Part shown: one piece after another, positions 12,602 through 25,351 of the stretch
Layout of the letters: every line of letters starts with the position of its first letter
How positions within the stretch are numbered: position 1 is the first letter of the stretch
Assembly: GCF_027596085.1 (NCBI RefSeq)
Contig: NC_072465.1
Span: 22,393,707-22,457,706, forward strand
Reading direction: 5' to 3'
Source: Anoplopoma fimbria
Lineage: Eukaryota > Chordata > Actinopteri > Perciformes > Anoplopomatidae
DNA length: 64,000 nucleotides
Program-made: the position numbers and the translations under genes
The notes under the pieces: model-generated
What the model saw: the letters and a program-made list of their open reading frames with translations, nothing else
What the model was told of the DNA's origin: nothing
The model's database searches: none

Positions 12602-13551
12602 TTATTGAAAGAACTGGAGACGAAATTGAGATTGGTCTGCTTGGATTGTTGGCACGTTGTCGTATATTGGATGGCCATCATAAAGTCCTCCAGAAATGAC
12701 AAGTGTGTCATCGTCTGCCACAAAATCACCTGCTGAAAATGAAATAGGAATTTTTTAATTATTAAAGATAGACAAAATAGTATGTACTGATTGTATGATG
12801 AAGGGGAAGTCCTTACCCATGTCACCAGTGTTGTTTAGAGGCTGATGCATGTATTGGATTTTATGTTTGCATTTTTGAAACATGAACACAACCACTGCCA
12901 GGGCAAACACTCCAAGTACAACGCTGAAGACAATAGTCATATTTTTTTCTGAAATGTTTAGTACCAAACCTTGTAACATAGGAAAGAAATGAACAAATTA
13001 AAGTCATTCACGTGAGTTAAACATCAACTAACATTGCGTAAATAAATCATTAATAAAACTGAAGCCTGATGCTTACCTTGTGCGGTTTTGTTAACTGGAT
13101 CTAAGGTTGTCTTGACAGTGAGAGATGAATTTACAGTTGTGATTACTGTCGTATCTGCTGTACTTATGTAACCTGCTGTGACCTGCGTCTTTGAGGTTGT
13201 CAGTGCAGTAGACGTAGGAGTGCCAGGTGTTTTTGTTAGAGGAGTCATGTTGGTTGTTGACTGAGAAGTCTGGAGATGACTTGTGCTCTCAGATGTAGCT
13301 GCTGTAGTTTGGGTGAAGGTGTCATTGTTCCCGGTCGTGCTGGTAAATGGAGTCGTGTTCTCCGTGGAGCTTGAGATAACAGTTCCATGTCCAGTAGAGT
13401 TAGTAGAAGATAACATTGTAGGTGTGTGTGTCATGTTTAAATCAGGGGTTGTTATTGTTGGTGTCAAATTCTTCCCCTGTGTTTGTGCCGCAGCGAAAGG
13501 AATGACCAGAAGGTAACAAGCCAGGGTAGCAAAGATGGCTTCCATGGCCAT
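12602..13551 (-). CDS. Small mucin-like type I membrane protein (MUC15-like)
   Basis: Three coding exons (13551-13077, 12969-12817, 12732-12602) join in frame to about 252 aa. The protein starts with a hydrophobic signal peptide (EAIFATLACYLLVIPFAAA). A Thr/Ser-rich ectodomain of roughly 140 residues follows with many N-X-S/T sites (NMT, NST, NTT, NDT, NSS, NKT). Then come a single membrane segment (TIVFSVVLGVFALAVVVFMF), a basic stop-transfer KCKHK, and a short tail with two tyrosines in acidic/Gly context (GGLYDGHPIYDNV). This is the plan of an epithelial membrane mucin. It sits beside an SLC5A8/12-type transporter, as MUC15 sits beside SLC5A12 in human, which favours a MUC15 relative. The sequence itself is too fast-evolving to prove that by eye. 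A second in-frame ATG two codons later could be the start. A likely acceptor (GTTTCCCAG) just upstream implies a noncoding first exon. Confidence 0.75.
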
Positions 13552-13569
13552 TTAGTTCTGTACTGGGAA

Positions 13570-15142
13570 ACAAAACAACGGCTGAAAAACACTTGAAAAC
13601 ACTGTTACATTTATGTTTTCCTCATCTTAGTAACACTCAGCTGAAACCTAACATCTCTGTAGTGAAAACAATACCCGAAACATTGCGTATGACCTTTCAC
13701 TAGCAGGTCATATGCGTCACATGAACAGATCTGTTGCAGGAAATAACTTCAGACACACAACTTTCATCTTTTGTAGTTACGTCAATGGAAAGATTCCTCA
13801 TCTCCCTCTCATGTAAGAGCTTGACTACGTCCAAACTTTGATCAAGAAGTAAATGGCAGATCTGGCTCACCTTCTTTTGTTCGTATCACTGAAAACAGAA
13901 ACTCAGCTCACTTCCTTGGCAGCGAGTCTGCCTCCATGTCACTGCCGACTCTTCACTTCCTATGAACCTGCAACCGCGAGTGTTGATTTGCTGGCAGAGT
14001 GGCAGGTGAAAGTGGGCAGGTCACTTCTTTGAAAACTTCCTCTATTGTATGTTGCCAAGGAGACAAAAGGACACGGCTATTACCCAGACCAAAGCTCACT
14101 CCCTCTCTATCGCTCTCCCTCCCCCCTTTCTTGTTCAAATAGATTTTACAGCCCTGACTGGAAGAGAAACGGCATTGCCAAAGCATTAACTACACTGTAA
14201 ATGTATTTACTGGCATCACTGTCTTGTATTCCCTCTCACAAACATACAAAGGTCATACTTCACCCGCTGGAGTTCTCTGTGCTGAATGTGTTTGTACTTG
14301 TGTACGTGTGTATTCAGACAACATGGTTGAACTTTGTACAAAATGTTTATTAACAGGTACATGTTGTGACTAATTTATACAGGTAGTTCATAAAGAGTGC
14401 ACCATTTCCAGATATATAAACAACTAGCCACTAAAGAAATACTCAAACACAAATGGCCATTGTTCTTTCATTACAGTATTGCCATCACATATGTTGTAAA
14501 ATTGTCAGACAGTATTGTGTTGTGCCTGTCATGTAATAAAGGAGGACAATGTTCAGAATATAAAGCTAGCAGCCGCTAACGGGGAGAACAATTGAACAAA
14601 GGGCAATAATAGTCAAGTTGCAACATTGCTGCTAAATAGGAAATGGGAGCAGCTCAGTTACAGTGTGATAAAAGAGCCTTGTGTTATCCCTTTTCCCTAT
14701 TGTTCTGACGAATACCACAATAGTTAAACGTCTTCGGTTTCATTAAAGGATTTCCACCTCATGTTCCAGAACATTCTTCTGTATATTTCTTGTTTTTTTC
14801 TGTTGTTTAAGCACCCTCAGTATGGTTGCAACATAAATAGGCAAGCTTCTGTTTTAGTTATGCCAAGCTTTACCACTTGTTGTAAAGCTCTTTTGTTAAT
14901 TTAAAATCTAAATAGATTTTCTGTTTTGATTTAAGCAGCATGTTTAAAACACATCATATATATATATATTCAACATGAAAAAGGCATATACCAATACTGG
15001 AGATACAATTGTTTGTTTTTGGAAATGAAATGAACCACGGGGACGTAGCAGCAGAACAACTGTGACTTGGCATCTGTATGTTCATAAAAACAATGGCATT
15101 TAAATTTCTCAACAAAGAAAAAAACGTATGCATATGTCGGCG
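13570..15142. other. Spacer between the mucin-like gene and the SLC5A gene
   Basis: No coding exon supported. It should contain the promoter and noncoding exon of the mucin-like gene (minus strand) and the 3'UTR of the SLC5A gene, which ends somewhere below 15142. A short TA run lies near 14958. No transposon was recognised. Confidence 0.5.
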
Positions 15143-18100
15143 TTACAGTTTGGTGGCCTTTTCAGCATCTTTACACATCGGGTCAAAGTCTTTGATTGTT
15201 GAGTCGTCAGCTTTCATATGGAAGTCTGTTGCTGCCTTTTCTGTGACGTTTGATGCCTGCAGTGGGTCAAGAACAAACTATTAATAACATGACAAAATCG
15301 TTATATCTATATGTCATATATCCTTACTTTGCTACAAATGATCTAACAAAAGGGTCCGTCTCCTACCTCTGATTTACTACAGCAACTGAAGCAGATCAGG
15401 TCACTCATCTTCACAAACAGATCAGGGTTCATTTCTTCTTGTTTGCATCCCCCTGAAAAGAAACAGAGACATATTCTCATAACTCTTTTATTAAAGATTT
15501 AGATTATAATATTACATCTGTAGATCATACCAGCATTAATGTGTGTCTACCGTGGTAGTAGAAGTCAGAATATAATGACTCACCTGTGATCATGCTCACC
15601 AGCAGGCCAGACACCATTGTGATCAGAGTACCAAACAAGGCGAAGTAGAGGTAGGACAGAGAGTACCAGGAGTCTGCCAGAGGCGGCCTCACACTGACAC
15701 ACAAAGAAAAGAACTTTAGTAATCATCCTCCACGTTACACCAACATGATCGCCACTTCTTTCTGATGATATACTGGATGAAGTTAGGCTGCATATTCAGT
15801 TTACAATGATATCAAACAGAGAAAAGCAGCAAATCATCACATATTGAGCCTGGAACCAGAGAATATATGGCATTTTTGCTTATTAAAAAAAAAATACCTG
15901 AGGAATTAATTTGCTTATTAAAACATTTGCAGATTCATTTTCTGTCAATTGACTAATTAATTACTATAATCAACCAATTTTTGAAGTTCAGGTTTACATG
16001 TCCAGCTAGACCAAGCGTCTTTTGATCCTCTCTCTGTGGAAATGGAGTGCATTTAAAGCCTATACAAAAATCTATTGCTGAAATGTAGTCCAGAAAAGCA
16101 GTTGGGTGCAGCAGATTTGATTTAGTTTAATTAGGTTTATGGATATAGTAATGTATCATTGGAGCATTTATATGGTGTGAGAGCAGTTTTACCTCGGTGA
16201 CAGCAAAATCTATTCATTTTTACTTTAAAAGTTTATTAAGTTTCTACATTTCCGGATGAATCGACTTATAGAATGAAGTCTTTTTTTCCCTTTGTGTTCA
16301 TTTCTATGACCATATAATGTGTTTGACAGCATATGGACCTTTTGTTAGATGTGAAATGACTCACTCAATCTGTGAGGTCACAGTCACTGCACTGGTCCAC
16401 GGAGCTGGCGTTGTGTAGTTTTCTCCCATAGTGCTGTTGCAGCCCGCGATGCTGACTGGGAGAGGATTTGTCTTTTCAAATGTTGGTGGGAAAATCTGGG
16501 CTCCAATCCCCACCCACAGAGTCAACACCAGACCAAGGATCAAACCCACTAGTCCTCCCTGCAAAGTAAATATGACTGCTGGCAAATACTTCCTGGATGT
16601 GTCACACTTGTTTTCTTGGTGAGAGCTCTTTGTCTGAGGCTGTAGCCAGGGGCGCCGCTAGGGATTTTGGGCCCCATGAAAAGAATCTTTACAGGGCCCC
16701 CAACACAGCGGCAAAATTTTTGGGCCCTGCAGGGGTTGATGCTTCCAAAACAAATAAAGGAATTGTTACCAGGACATGGAAAATAAAACATGTGTGATTA
16801 TATGTTAGTTAATAACTTAGTGTCATTATTTTTTCTGTATTATAATTTCATCATCATTAGGGGCCTCTCTGGGCCCCCTCCATCATGGGCCCCTAGAATC
16901 CGTCTCCTTTACCCCCCTTTTCGGTGCCCCTGGCTGTAGCCGTGCAAGTGAATGTTCCACAAGGAGACAGTACTTACTGTTGAATTGGATGTGCGGAATA
17001 GCATGCCTAATAGATACAGACCGAGAAGAGGCCCGCTGATCATCCCAAATATGGACAGAGCTGCCTGAAAACAGAAAACTTATCAGGAGGCTTGTAGTTC
17101 TTAATATTCACCTCTGGGTGGTGCTGTAGAGCAATAACTGAATGCCTTTCTATCGGTGAATGGTGATTACCTGCAACACGCTTTCCATCAGTGAAGCAAT
17201 TCCAGCCATCCCGATACACAGGGCACCAAAGAATACACCTGGGGGGGGGGGAGTTCAAATCAACTTATTGAACAACAGAAAGGCTTTAGTCACAAACAGC
17301 TTGCAGAATCAAATGTTCTTTGGTGCAAATGATATGGCAGGTTAGCTTAACGTTTTCTTAAGGTCCCACATATATTAAATGTCCTCATGTGAACTATTTA
17401 GTGAAAGATGTAACACAGGTCTGAATTTTGAGTATTACAGTAGTGCTTTTTGTGCTCAATGTATTTAAAAAAGACATCTTGTCTTACTCTTCCAAGGAAT
17501 CTGCAAGTCTTGAAAAGTCTTTAAAAAGCCCTACAAAAGTCCTAAATATTTTAATAGGCAGCGATCATAGTTATAAAATATTTTTGTATCCGATTGCCGG
17601 CTGTTGATAGCTGTTAACATACATAAACTAAAAGTTGACTATACTATAGACTATAACAGTTTGTACAGCAGCCTTCTAAACCATTTCTCTTGGCGCCCTG
17701 TTCTCTTTATACTCTTTCTCAATTGAAAATAACCTCTACACAAAGGTTTTCTGCAGATGATGTTTTGTCACAGCTCTTTTACAGTGAAAGTGACGTGGAG
17801 GAGGAAGTGTCTGAGGCTGAGGACGATGTTGAAGAGGACGCTGATTCGAGGATCCACCTCCGGTGAGAATAAGACCGTTGGTGTTGACCGTCCTGTTGTC
17901 TTTATACCACCAGCAGATTCTGTTCTCTATTAGTGTCCAAAAGTTGACATGTTTTCTTCCAAAAATGGAGAATAGTCCTGTCCCTCTCCCCACTTGAACT
18001 GAATGGGGACAGATGGAAAGGCTTTGATGTGAAAGCCCACAGTGGGTCGCTCATTTTGCGGCAGGATCGTCAAAGTCAAATGCTGACACTGGTAGGGACA

Positions 18101-21100
18101 ATATTTCCAGCCACCATGTCTCCTTAGACTTTCCATGTTTTTGTCCTGCGTCATACGCTTTGTGACAAACTCGCAGAAACTCAGCATGTATGGGACAAGC
18201 GGGTCCAGCAATGACCCTTTCTTCACAATCCAAGCCGCCGCGTGGATGAATATCTGGTTGTACTTCAACCGTTTTCTTCCCCTCCCCCTGGCCACATCAT
18301 CCTCAATGTTCTTTTAATTACTTACTTCCAGAATTAGTTGTTAAAAAAAGATTGTTCTAATTACAAAGCGACTATTTCTATTTCTAATTCTATTTAACAC
18401 CTATTACTATTCTGTAATGAAATAGAACATTGTGATCTTGTTTGAATGGATAATGGAGCTACACCCTTGATCTTACCATCCCAAAATAACTTCTTAGAAC
18501 CTACATGATCCTGCCTGTGCGGGTTTTTCTCAGTAAACTTAACTGTTGAAACTGTAGATTATTGTATTATTAACCACTGTTTGTACATTGAGCCCTGTGA
18601 AGTCTGCTCGTAGCAGCTTTTCAAACACTAGATAGCCTGGGCTTTCATGTAGCGTTAACTAGTTCTGATCATGTCGTAACTCGGGAGGGGAACTGGAAGC
18701 ACTTTTTATTACCTCTAGAATATCAAGATAAGATAATCGTTATCTTGGTGTCTACTGGTTTCTTTCTTTCTTGGGCACACTGTGAGATGATTACGGTGGT
18801 ATTTATGAACAGAATGTACAGTAAGGTCGTTAATCTATGACATATGGAAAGGTTTTAAGGAAGACGTTCTTCAGAACTCTCTTTTCTCAGTATTAGTTTG
18901 TCGCTCATAACTTTAAGTTTTTCTGATTCCTGCTCATTCTCGGGCGCCTGTGAAAGTGTTTTTTAAACTTACTCAGGCCCATGTTCATCCAGTACACCTG
19001 CTTCTCTGTCAGGTTTTTGAACAGTGGAAGAATAAAGTCTTCCACGGTGACGGCAACGAGGGCGTTAATGCTGGAAGACACCGTGCTGGAAACAAACAGT
19101 AAGCTATTAAGTCTTTGGACGGAACAGGAAGACTAATGCATTGGAATGGCAGATTATAGATTACAGATAAGATTAGTGTCAGGTAGCCTGCAGATGGTGG
19201 ATGCAGATGGTGGATGCAGATGATGTGGACTTTTCACAAGAAGTAACATAATCCCAGGTATTGACAGCTCATTCTTTCCTTCCCATTGTTCATTATCTAC
19301 AAGATCATTCCTTCCCTAGCGACACGTCATTTTTTTTATCTTGATTTCAAATAATATTATTTCCTTGTTTGTCTCAGGCCTCACCTCAGGGTACCACTGT
19401 ATGCAGCGGCCACAAACAAGCCGGGGATTCCAGGGTAGTCTGCCAAAATATCCATCACAAGGTAGGGCAGCATCTGGTTTGCAAAATCAAGCCATTCTTA
19501 GTATTGACAACAATGCTTAGTTACACAACAAACAGAATGGGCCCATGTGATGATGATGACGATAATGATGAGTAAACAGACAATTGCAGCTACAGTCACC
19601 TGGTCATGGGTGCTTATATCACCGTTTGTAAGCGGGTCACAGTTCTTGTAAATGGAGAACATGGTGAGGCCAGAAAACACAGCCAGACTCACAGTCACCC
19701 ACAAGCCGACCATGTTCACGTACAGAGACCTGAGAGACAAAAAGAGGACTTGTCAGTACACGGGCCGTGGCTCACAGCCAATAATGAACAGTTTGCACTG
19801 AAGGGCAGGAACGCTCACATCTTAGCATGTCTCAGGGTTTTGCAGGAGATGTAGCGTTGCACCTGGGACTGGTTGATCGAGTAGATAGACACCCACATGA
19901 CGCTGCCACCGACTACGATGGTCCAGAAGGTATGTCGCTTCAGAGGATCTGGGTCAAAACTGAGAAGAGTCAACGACATGTAAATGTGTTGAATGTTCGG
20001 GGACGTCAACAGAACAAACGTCTGTCAGCGTGAGATGACAGTTTTGAGGCAATAAGCAGACAGAATAAATATTACATTTTCTAGATCACTTCCAGTGAAT
20101 CTCTCTTCCTTTGTTTACTAGACGTTTACAAGAAACAATTGTTGCAAAGTTAAGCTGACTTGTTTTCATGTGGCTGCAAACTAATTGATCTGATTCAGGA
20201 TCAGTTAGTTTCACCATCCACCTGGTAACATAATGATTTAATACAACAAACAACAAACACTGTCTGACACAACTCTGCCTGTGCACATACTCAAACGCCT
20301 CTAGTCGGCCTCCTTGGCGGGCGTCTTCCCAAATCTTCGTCAGGCCTCCCTGCAGAACAGCTCCTCTAGCTATGACCGCCACAAAACCTGACAGCATGAT
20401 CACCATCTGCATCACGTCGGTCCAGATTACCGCTTTCAGACCGCCCTGAAACAAAGTCCATGTTAGAACCAGCATGTCATTTCTACTTTTGTAAAGTATT
20501 GCCAATTAAAAGCTAGATGAGGCTTGTGATGTGAAAATGTGTGCAATTATACATTATCATGCAGGAAAGAACTTGTGTTAGTTTCACAAGCAGATCAGAA
20601 AAGTTTTGTTTACCCTAAACCAAAATAAAGAACTGATATTTAAGTTTAAGATCATAATGAACAGTTTGAAATACACATACATTCATGCTTGGTCTTGAGG
20701 ATCATTCATTCAAAACAATACATTACATTCTTTGAAATGCACAATACCAACCACAGTGCAGTAGAGGATGCAAACCGCTCCTGTAGCCACCAGCACTCCC
20801 CATAGATCAAGTCCTGTGACTGTGTAATCACAAAAAAAAGCTCCGTTAATATTTCAAAAAATAAACCTGTTGATAAATAATATTAACCCCAAGCAAAAGT
20901 CTCCATAATCTCTCTGAAATGGTGCATCTCAATCCATCTTTTTCTAACTTCGAACAAGCGATGAATTTTCACTTTATTAAAAAAAAACACATCTGGTCAC
21001 CTCTTTTTCTGTCTTTAAGATTAACAGGAGAGAAAGACAACTCAGGACAGATTACATCAAAAATAAAACAAGTACCTCTGGAAGACTATAGCGTCATACA

Positions 21101-22238
21101 AAGTACTATTTATTCATATTTGTTGCCAGAACGGCCCTTGTATGGACTCACTTTGATTTAGTGCGAGAGCAGGAGCATAGATGACCAAACCGGTGTAGAG
21201 GGCCTGAGAACAGATGCCACCATTAGTTGATTGGGTGGAAACACAACAATCATGTGATTCATGTTAATCTTTGGTATCTAGAATCAGTTTCACATAAAGT
21301 CAAACCTGCCTGCTTATGTATTACCCCGGTACATTATACATGTTAATTATAGATGCTAGATCCATTCTTCATGGTTTTATACTTTTGTTTTTAATTATCT
21401 AAATACAAAAGGAAGTTGAATATTTAAATAATCTCTTGGTTACCGTCTGTATGATGTACATTGAGGTCCCAATTATCCGAATGGGCTGGCTGAAGCGCAT
21501 CTCCAGGTACTAGGAATGAAAGGGGAAAACAGTCAGACATCTTTAAACTGTTTAACACACATTGGTTTAGTTTATTGATCCACATTAACAACATTTTGAG
21601 GGCGTTTGTTTCTTTGTTTATGTTTCTCTATTTTTAACTCAAACGCAGGCTCACCTTTTAGAGGAAATACTTTTACAGCTGTTGGATTCTGTACGGCCTT
21701 TTATTGCCATTAAACCATTATCACTTTTAATCTACGTTACTGGATGTATCATTAACCACATAAACTGGTAAAAGTCATGGACATCTGTGAGAGTTAATGT
21801 TTACATTCAAAGTTATTTGGTGCTGCACCTGTCGGCCAGTCTTTGCACCATAATAATCATGTACAGTCTGGGACATGTCCTCACCTCATAGGCGCTGGTG
21901 ATCCCCAGCCTGTAGAAAAGCGGGACAAAGATCTCAGCAGTGACTGCAGACATGATGGCATAGGAGAAGCCGAAGATCCAGAAGGCAGCTCCAAACCTGT
22001 AGGCCTCAGTCGGTGTGCCAATCACTGTGATGCCAGACATGAAGCTGGCAGTGAGCGACATGGCCACTGGCACGGCTGTCATTTGCCGTCCACCCAGCAG
22101 GAACTCAGCGCTGCTGGTATCCTTACGGCCCCGAATGGCCTGGAAAAGGCCGATGCCCGCTGCCGCCAAAATTGTTCCGGCAAACACAACATAATCCCAG
22201 ACAGAGAAAGTGGCCACTTGACCACCTGTTCCTGCCAT
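15143..22238 (-). CDS. slc5a8l: Sodium-coupled monocarboxylate transporter, SLC5A8/SLC5A12 type
   Basis: Plasma-membrane symporter family moving lactate, pyruvate, short-chain fatty acids or nicotinate with sodium. Fifteen exons give 606 aa (human SLC5A8 has 610 aa and, as I recall, 15 exons): 22238-21885, 21509-21444, 21203-21152, 20819-20752, 20445-20291, 19959-19819, 19729-19600, 19473-19385, 19085-18973, 17238-17171, 17064-16978, 16558-16365, 15687-15584, 15452-15367, 15256-15143. Family marks: [11 protein letters not shown] at the N-terminus, [75 protein letters not shown] and an extracellular loop with [11 protein letters not shown] glycosylation sites. The C-terminus is ATKL, a class I PDZ-binding pattern. 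All introns are GT-AG. Family assignment is firm. Whether it is slc5a8l, slc5a12 or a third paralog needs a tree, so the symbol is tentative. Confidence 0.93.
16647..16932. mobile_element. hAT-type nonautonomous element (MITE) in SLC5A intron 11
   Basis: 286-bp element with short terminal inverted repeats (CAGGGGCGCC at the left, GGTGCCCCTG at the right) and subterminal GGGCCCC motifs. It is flanked by a perfect 8-bp direct repeat GCTGTAGC (16639-16646 and 16933-16940). An 8-bp target duplication and CAGGG-type ends fit the hAT superfamily. There is no transposase inside. It sits on the 5' side of the intron, about 37 bases from the exon 11 donor. Confidence 0.8.
17750..18310. other. Coding-like relic of unknown origin in SLC5A intron 9
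   Basis: Two protein-like stretches stand out from the AT-rich intron. On the plus strand, about 17742-17866 reads an acidic segment ([17 protein letters not shown], then [15 protein letters not shown]). This resembles the acidic N-termini of piggyBac-like transposases. On the minus strand, 18295-17930 is open for 121 codons with GC-richer, protein-like composition ([19 protein letters not shown] ... [16 protein letters not shown]). I do not recognise the second part. No ends or target duplication were found. It may be a decayed transposon or a captured exon. Confidence 0.3.
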
Positions 22239-22244
22239 GGTTAG

Positions 22245-24400
22245 CTCAGTTCACTCTGACCTGTCGTAAAGAATGTCTCTGTCTTACGCAATCTTGCTAA
22301 TGTTTATGCTCTTCACTCTAATTATCCTGAAATTATCCCCAACTCCAGTTGTTCATATACCAACACCAAGTACAAAGATTAACACTAAAGGCTGAAAAAT
22401 GCTTTTCAGTGCATTTCAGAATTTGTCAACTGTGAGACGTTTGTAAATCAGCTGTACTCATATTAAAAAAGTTTCCTTTCAAACCTTCAACCCAGGAAAA
22501 GCAAAATCCAAATAGTTCAGGGTTTTAGTCCAATCCAACTATCAACGAGTAGGGTCGCTCCGACTGTTGTGCAAGAATGAGACACTTCAACCACTGTTCA
22601 TCTCCTGCAACTGGCCACAGTCTGATGTTTTCAGCTGACTATAAAGATTAGTTCACTGTAGTTAATAATCCATCAAGGACACACGGTACTGAAGTCAGCT
22701 GTAATTTCAGTGATTGTAAAAGATCCTGAGCTTTGTTTTGAGACGTTCTGTGGTCTCGATGTGTCCAATCTCATCCAAGTTACTCAGTATGAGTGTTGTG
22801 TCGTGAGGAATTTCAGGAGGAAGGGCAGGTTAAACCTTAATGTTTGTCACTTTGGGTCATGTGATTACCATTGATTTACATAGTCCACTATTATCTTTGA
22901 TTATTATTCCAGTGATGCATAGGGAAGCATGTCATTTCAAACACAGAAACATGAAGATGTCAGGGGGTGAAAATGTAAGTAGGTGTTAAAACAGGGACAT
23001 TAATGTCAGCACAATGGAAATGTTGCGTCATTACTTGTATTAGTAGTCTAATGAACAGAGATTTTATGGTTGATTTCCTTCAAGTCACTCTTGAAGAGAA
23101 AATCAGCTCCGGTCAAATCTGAGAAAGTTAATGTTAAATGGCACATAGTGTTAATGTTTGTGGAGGGGGGTAAGAGCTGGGGAGAAGCAATTAGCTGCTA
23201 AAATGAACAAAGGCTGAACTTACACTCACTCACTGTATTCTGATGTTCTTTGTAAGAATTGTTCCTTTTCATTAATATACTTGCACACTACTAGAGAATG
23301 ACGACAATTCAAATTGAAATGCAAAAAAGAAAATCTGTCTCATGGATTTGTAAGATTTATAACACAATTTATAACACAATTTATAAGCACAGCACAGGAA
23401 TGCCAAGAACAATGTGCTTGTAGGAGTCTTGTTGAATTATAAATAAAAAAGAGATTAAAAAGACATTAAAAACAACGGCATGCTTCACAATTATGACTTA
23501 ATGTCTCGGAGAGACTTTGAATATCCTCGACAATCATTAAACAAAAGTAAAGATAAGGAAATCCCTGCAGTCCTGCATTGCTGACTAGTACTGATTTGCC
23601 ATTGGAGTCTGTATCTGAAGAATGTGGTGTTTAGATATGAATGCTTAGGTCTACTTCAGTAGTTTTAAAATGACTTATTAGAAGAGCAGATTAGATAAAC
23701 CTCCTCTGAATGTTTTCCAACCGTGTTGGACAGTTTGTGAACATTTTGTTCATCATGTTTTTCTAACTAACAATGCACAAAGCATCTTTGTGACATGCAC
23801 ATTCAAGAAGTGCTCTGAAGTGTTTTGTTGTTCAAGAAGTGCTTTTACTTCAGTTAATTTTTACCCAAATGAGAGACAGATTAGGTTTGTTTTGGAAGAT
23901 GAAGTAAAACGATGGTTAAAATTTAAGCTCTTTAAAGAACATGCATTCTTCCATAATTAATTTAAGCTTTTATTCTTTTGCCACATCTATTGGACACTGC
24001 TCCAGACCTCTTTGGACAGAATCAGATACAGATTTGCGCGGGGCCTTTAAGCTGCTGCAGAATCCATTGCCTTCATTTCCTCGGTTGTTGCATGGACTTT
24101 GTCCACGAAGGAAATCATTAATTCATGTCATCCACATAATGGACTTCACTTTAATTTCTTCCTGTTCGTCACAGATAGAAGATAACTGCTAACTTGGATG
24201 CAGGTGGATCATAATGTGTTTGCATAAATACTGTTCAGCTGGGATGTCGTTCAGACTCACTGCACCATCAGGCCTGCAGGTGCCCACATCTCTTGAGCAG
24301 GTGACCTACACATGCAGAGGGGAACACATGATATTTAAGATACGAAACTGTTCATCCTCTCTGTTTTCTGGTTGTCAGTTTGTCCTTTTATCTTTCCTTC
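22245..24400. other. Spacer between the SLC5A gene and tshb (divergent genes)
   Basis: The two genes are transcribed away from each other, so both promoters should lie here. No exon or transposon was recognised. A POU-type octamer-like site, TTTGCATAAATA (24219-24230), lies about 220 bases before the tshb start codon. Confidence 0.5.
24219..24230 (+). promoter_or_regulatory. tshb: POU1F1/octamer-like site upstream of tshb
   Basis: TTTGCATAAATA resembles sites bound by the pituitary factor POU1F1 (Pit-1), a known activator of thyrotropin beta genes. The match and position are seen in the sequence; the function is inferred. Confidence 0.3.
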
Positions 24401-24446
24401 CCATTCAGATCCCAAGTTGATTGGGAAAAACGTAGCTTTGCTTAAC

Positions 24447-25180
24447 ATGGAGACTGCAGTGTTCACCTGCTGGCTCCTGTTTCTGCTGTTCAGCCCGGCT
24501 GTTCCCATGTGTTTCCCCACTGACTTCACCCTGTATGTGGAGAGGCCAGAGTGTGACTACTGTGTTGCCATCAACACCACCATCTGCATGGGATTCTGCT
24601 ACTCAAGGGTACGTATGTCCTAGATTGTCATTTTTTTCCTTTAGATGGAAAAAAGAACCCTGGCAAACCGTCATACAGAAATATTAATTATGTTAAAGTT
24701 TATACCATGTTGTGTATGTTTATTATAAAGTTCACAGCTTTGTTTGACATTAGGTCAAGTCACATAAAAAAAAGAAATCACTATTTTTGGGTCCATTTCT
24801 TTCAATTTTCAGTTGAAAACAAGCCCTTAAATAGAGTTTTGTGTTCTCAAGTAATTAAAATGTATTAAGAGTTAATTCATGTGTTTGTGTCTGTTGAGCA
24901 GGACAGCAACGTGAGGGCTATAGTCGGCCCACGCTTCCTTATCCAGACCGGCTGTACCTATGACAAGGTGGAGTACCGCGCCGCGATACTGCCCGGCTGC
25001 CCCGTCGACTCCGACCCCGTCTTCAGCTACCCGGTGGCTCTCAGCTGCCACTGCGGTGCCTGCAGGACGGAGAGCGATGAGTGTGCTCACAGGGCCAGCA
25101 TGGGCGGACCTAGGTGTACCAAACCGGTGAGACGTATCTACCCGTACCCTGGCCAGACCTCCTACATGACCCCCCTCTGA
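24447..25180 (+). CDS. tshb: Thyrotropin (TSH) beta subunit precursor
   Basis: Hormone-specific subunit secreted by pituitary thyrotrophs. It pairs with the common alpha subunit and acts on the thyroid TSH receptor. Two coding exons (24447-24608, 24902-25180) give 146 aa. The signal peptide is METAVFTCWLLFLLFSPAVP. The mature part has the 12 cysteines of glycoprotein-hormone beta chains, an INTT N-glycosylation site, the CMGFC version of the CAGYC alpha-contact motif, a GCPVDSDPVFSYPVALSC block and the seat-belt cysteines (CRTESDEC). The single intron falls after ...CYSR, the usual place in this family. A possible acceptor (CCCATTCAG, ends 24409) suggests a noncoding first exon. The YVERPEC-YCVAINTTIC stretch and the tail after RCTKP distinguish TSH beta from FSH and LH beta. 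Confidence 0.95.
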
Positions 25181-25346
25181 TTCCTCCGTTGTTATTAGCT
25201 TCTTAAAATGGCCGAGCTGTAACTGCATGAACCATGAATGTTTTGAGAGGAGACGAAGGTCATCCCTCAGCTTGTTATGGACACACTGATATCCACATTG
25301 TCCGTACTCGTGCTTATCGTACGGCGGCATTATTTATCCTCCTGTA

Positions 25347-25351
<5 letters not shown>

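Noticed and set aside
13283..13516. 77-codon plus-strand open frame
   Set aside because: Antisense shadow of the Thr/Ser-rich exon of the mucin-like gene.
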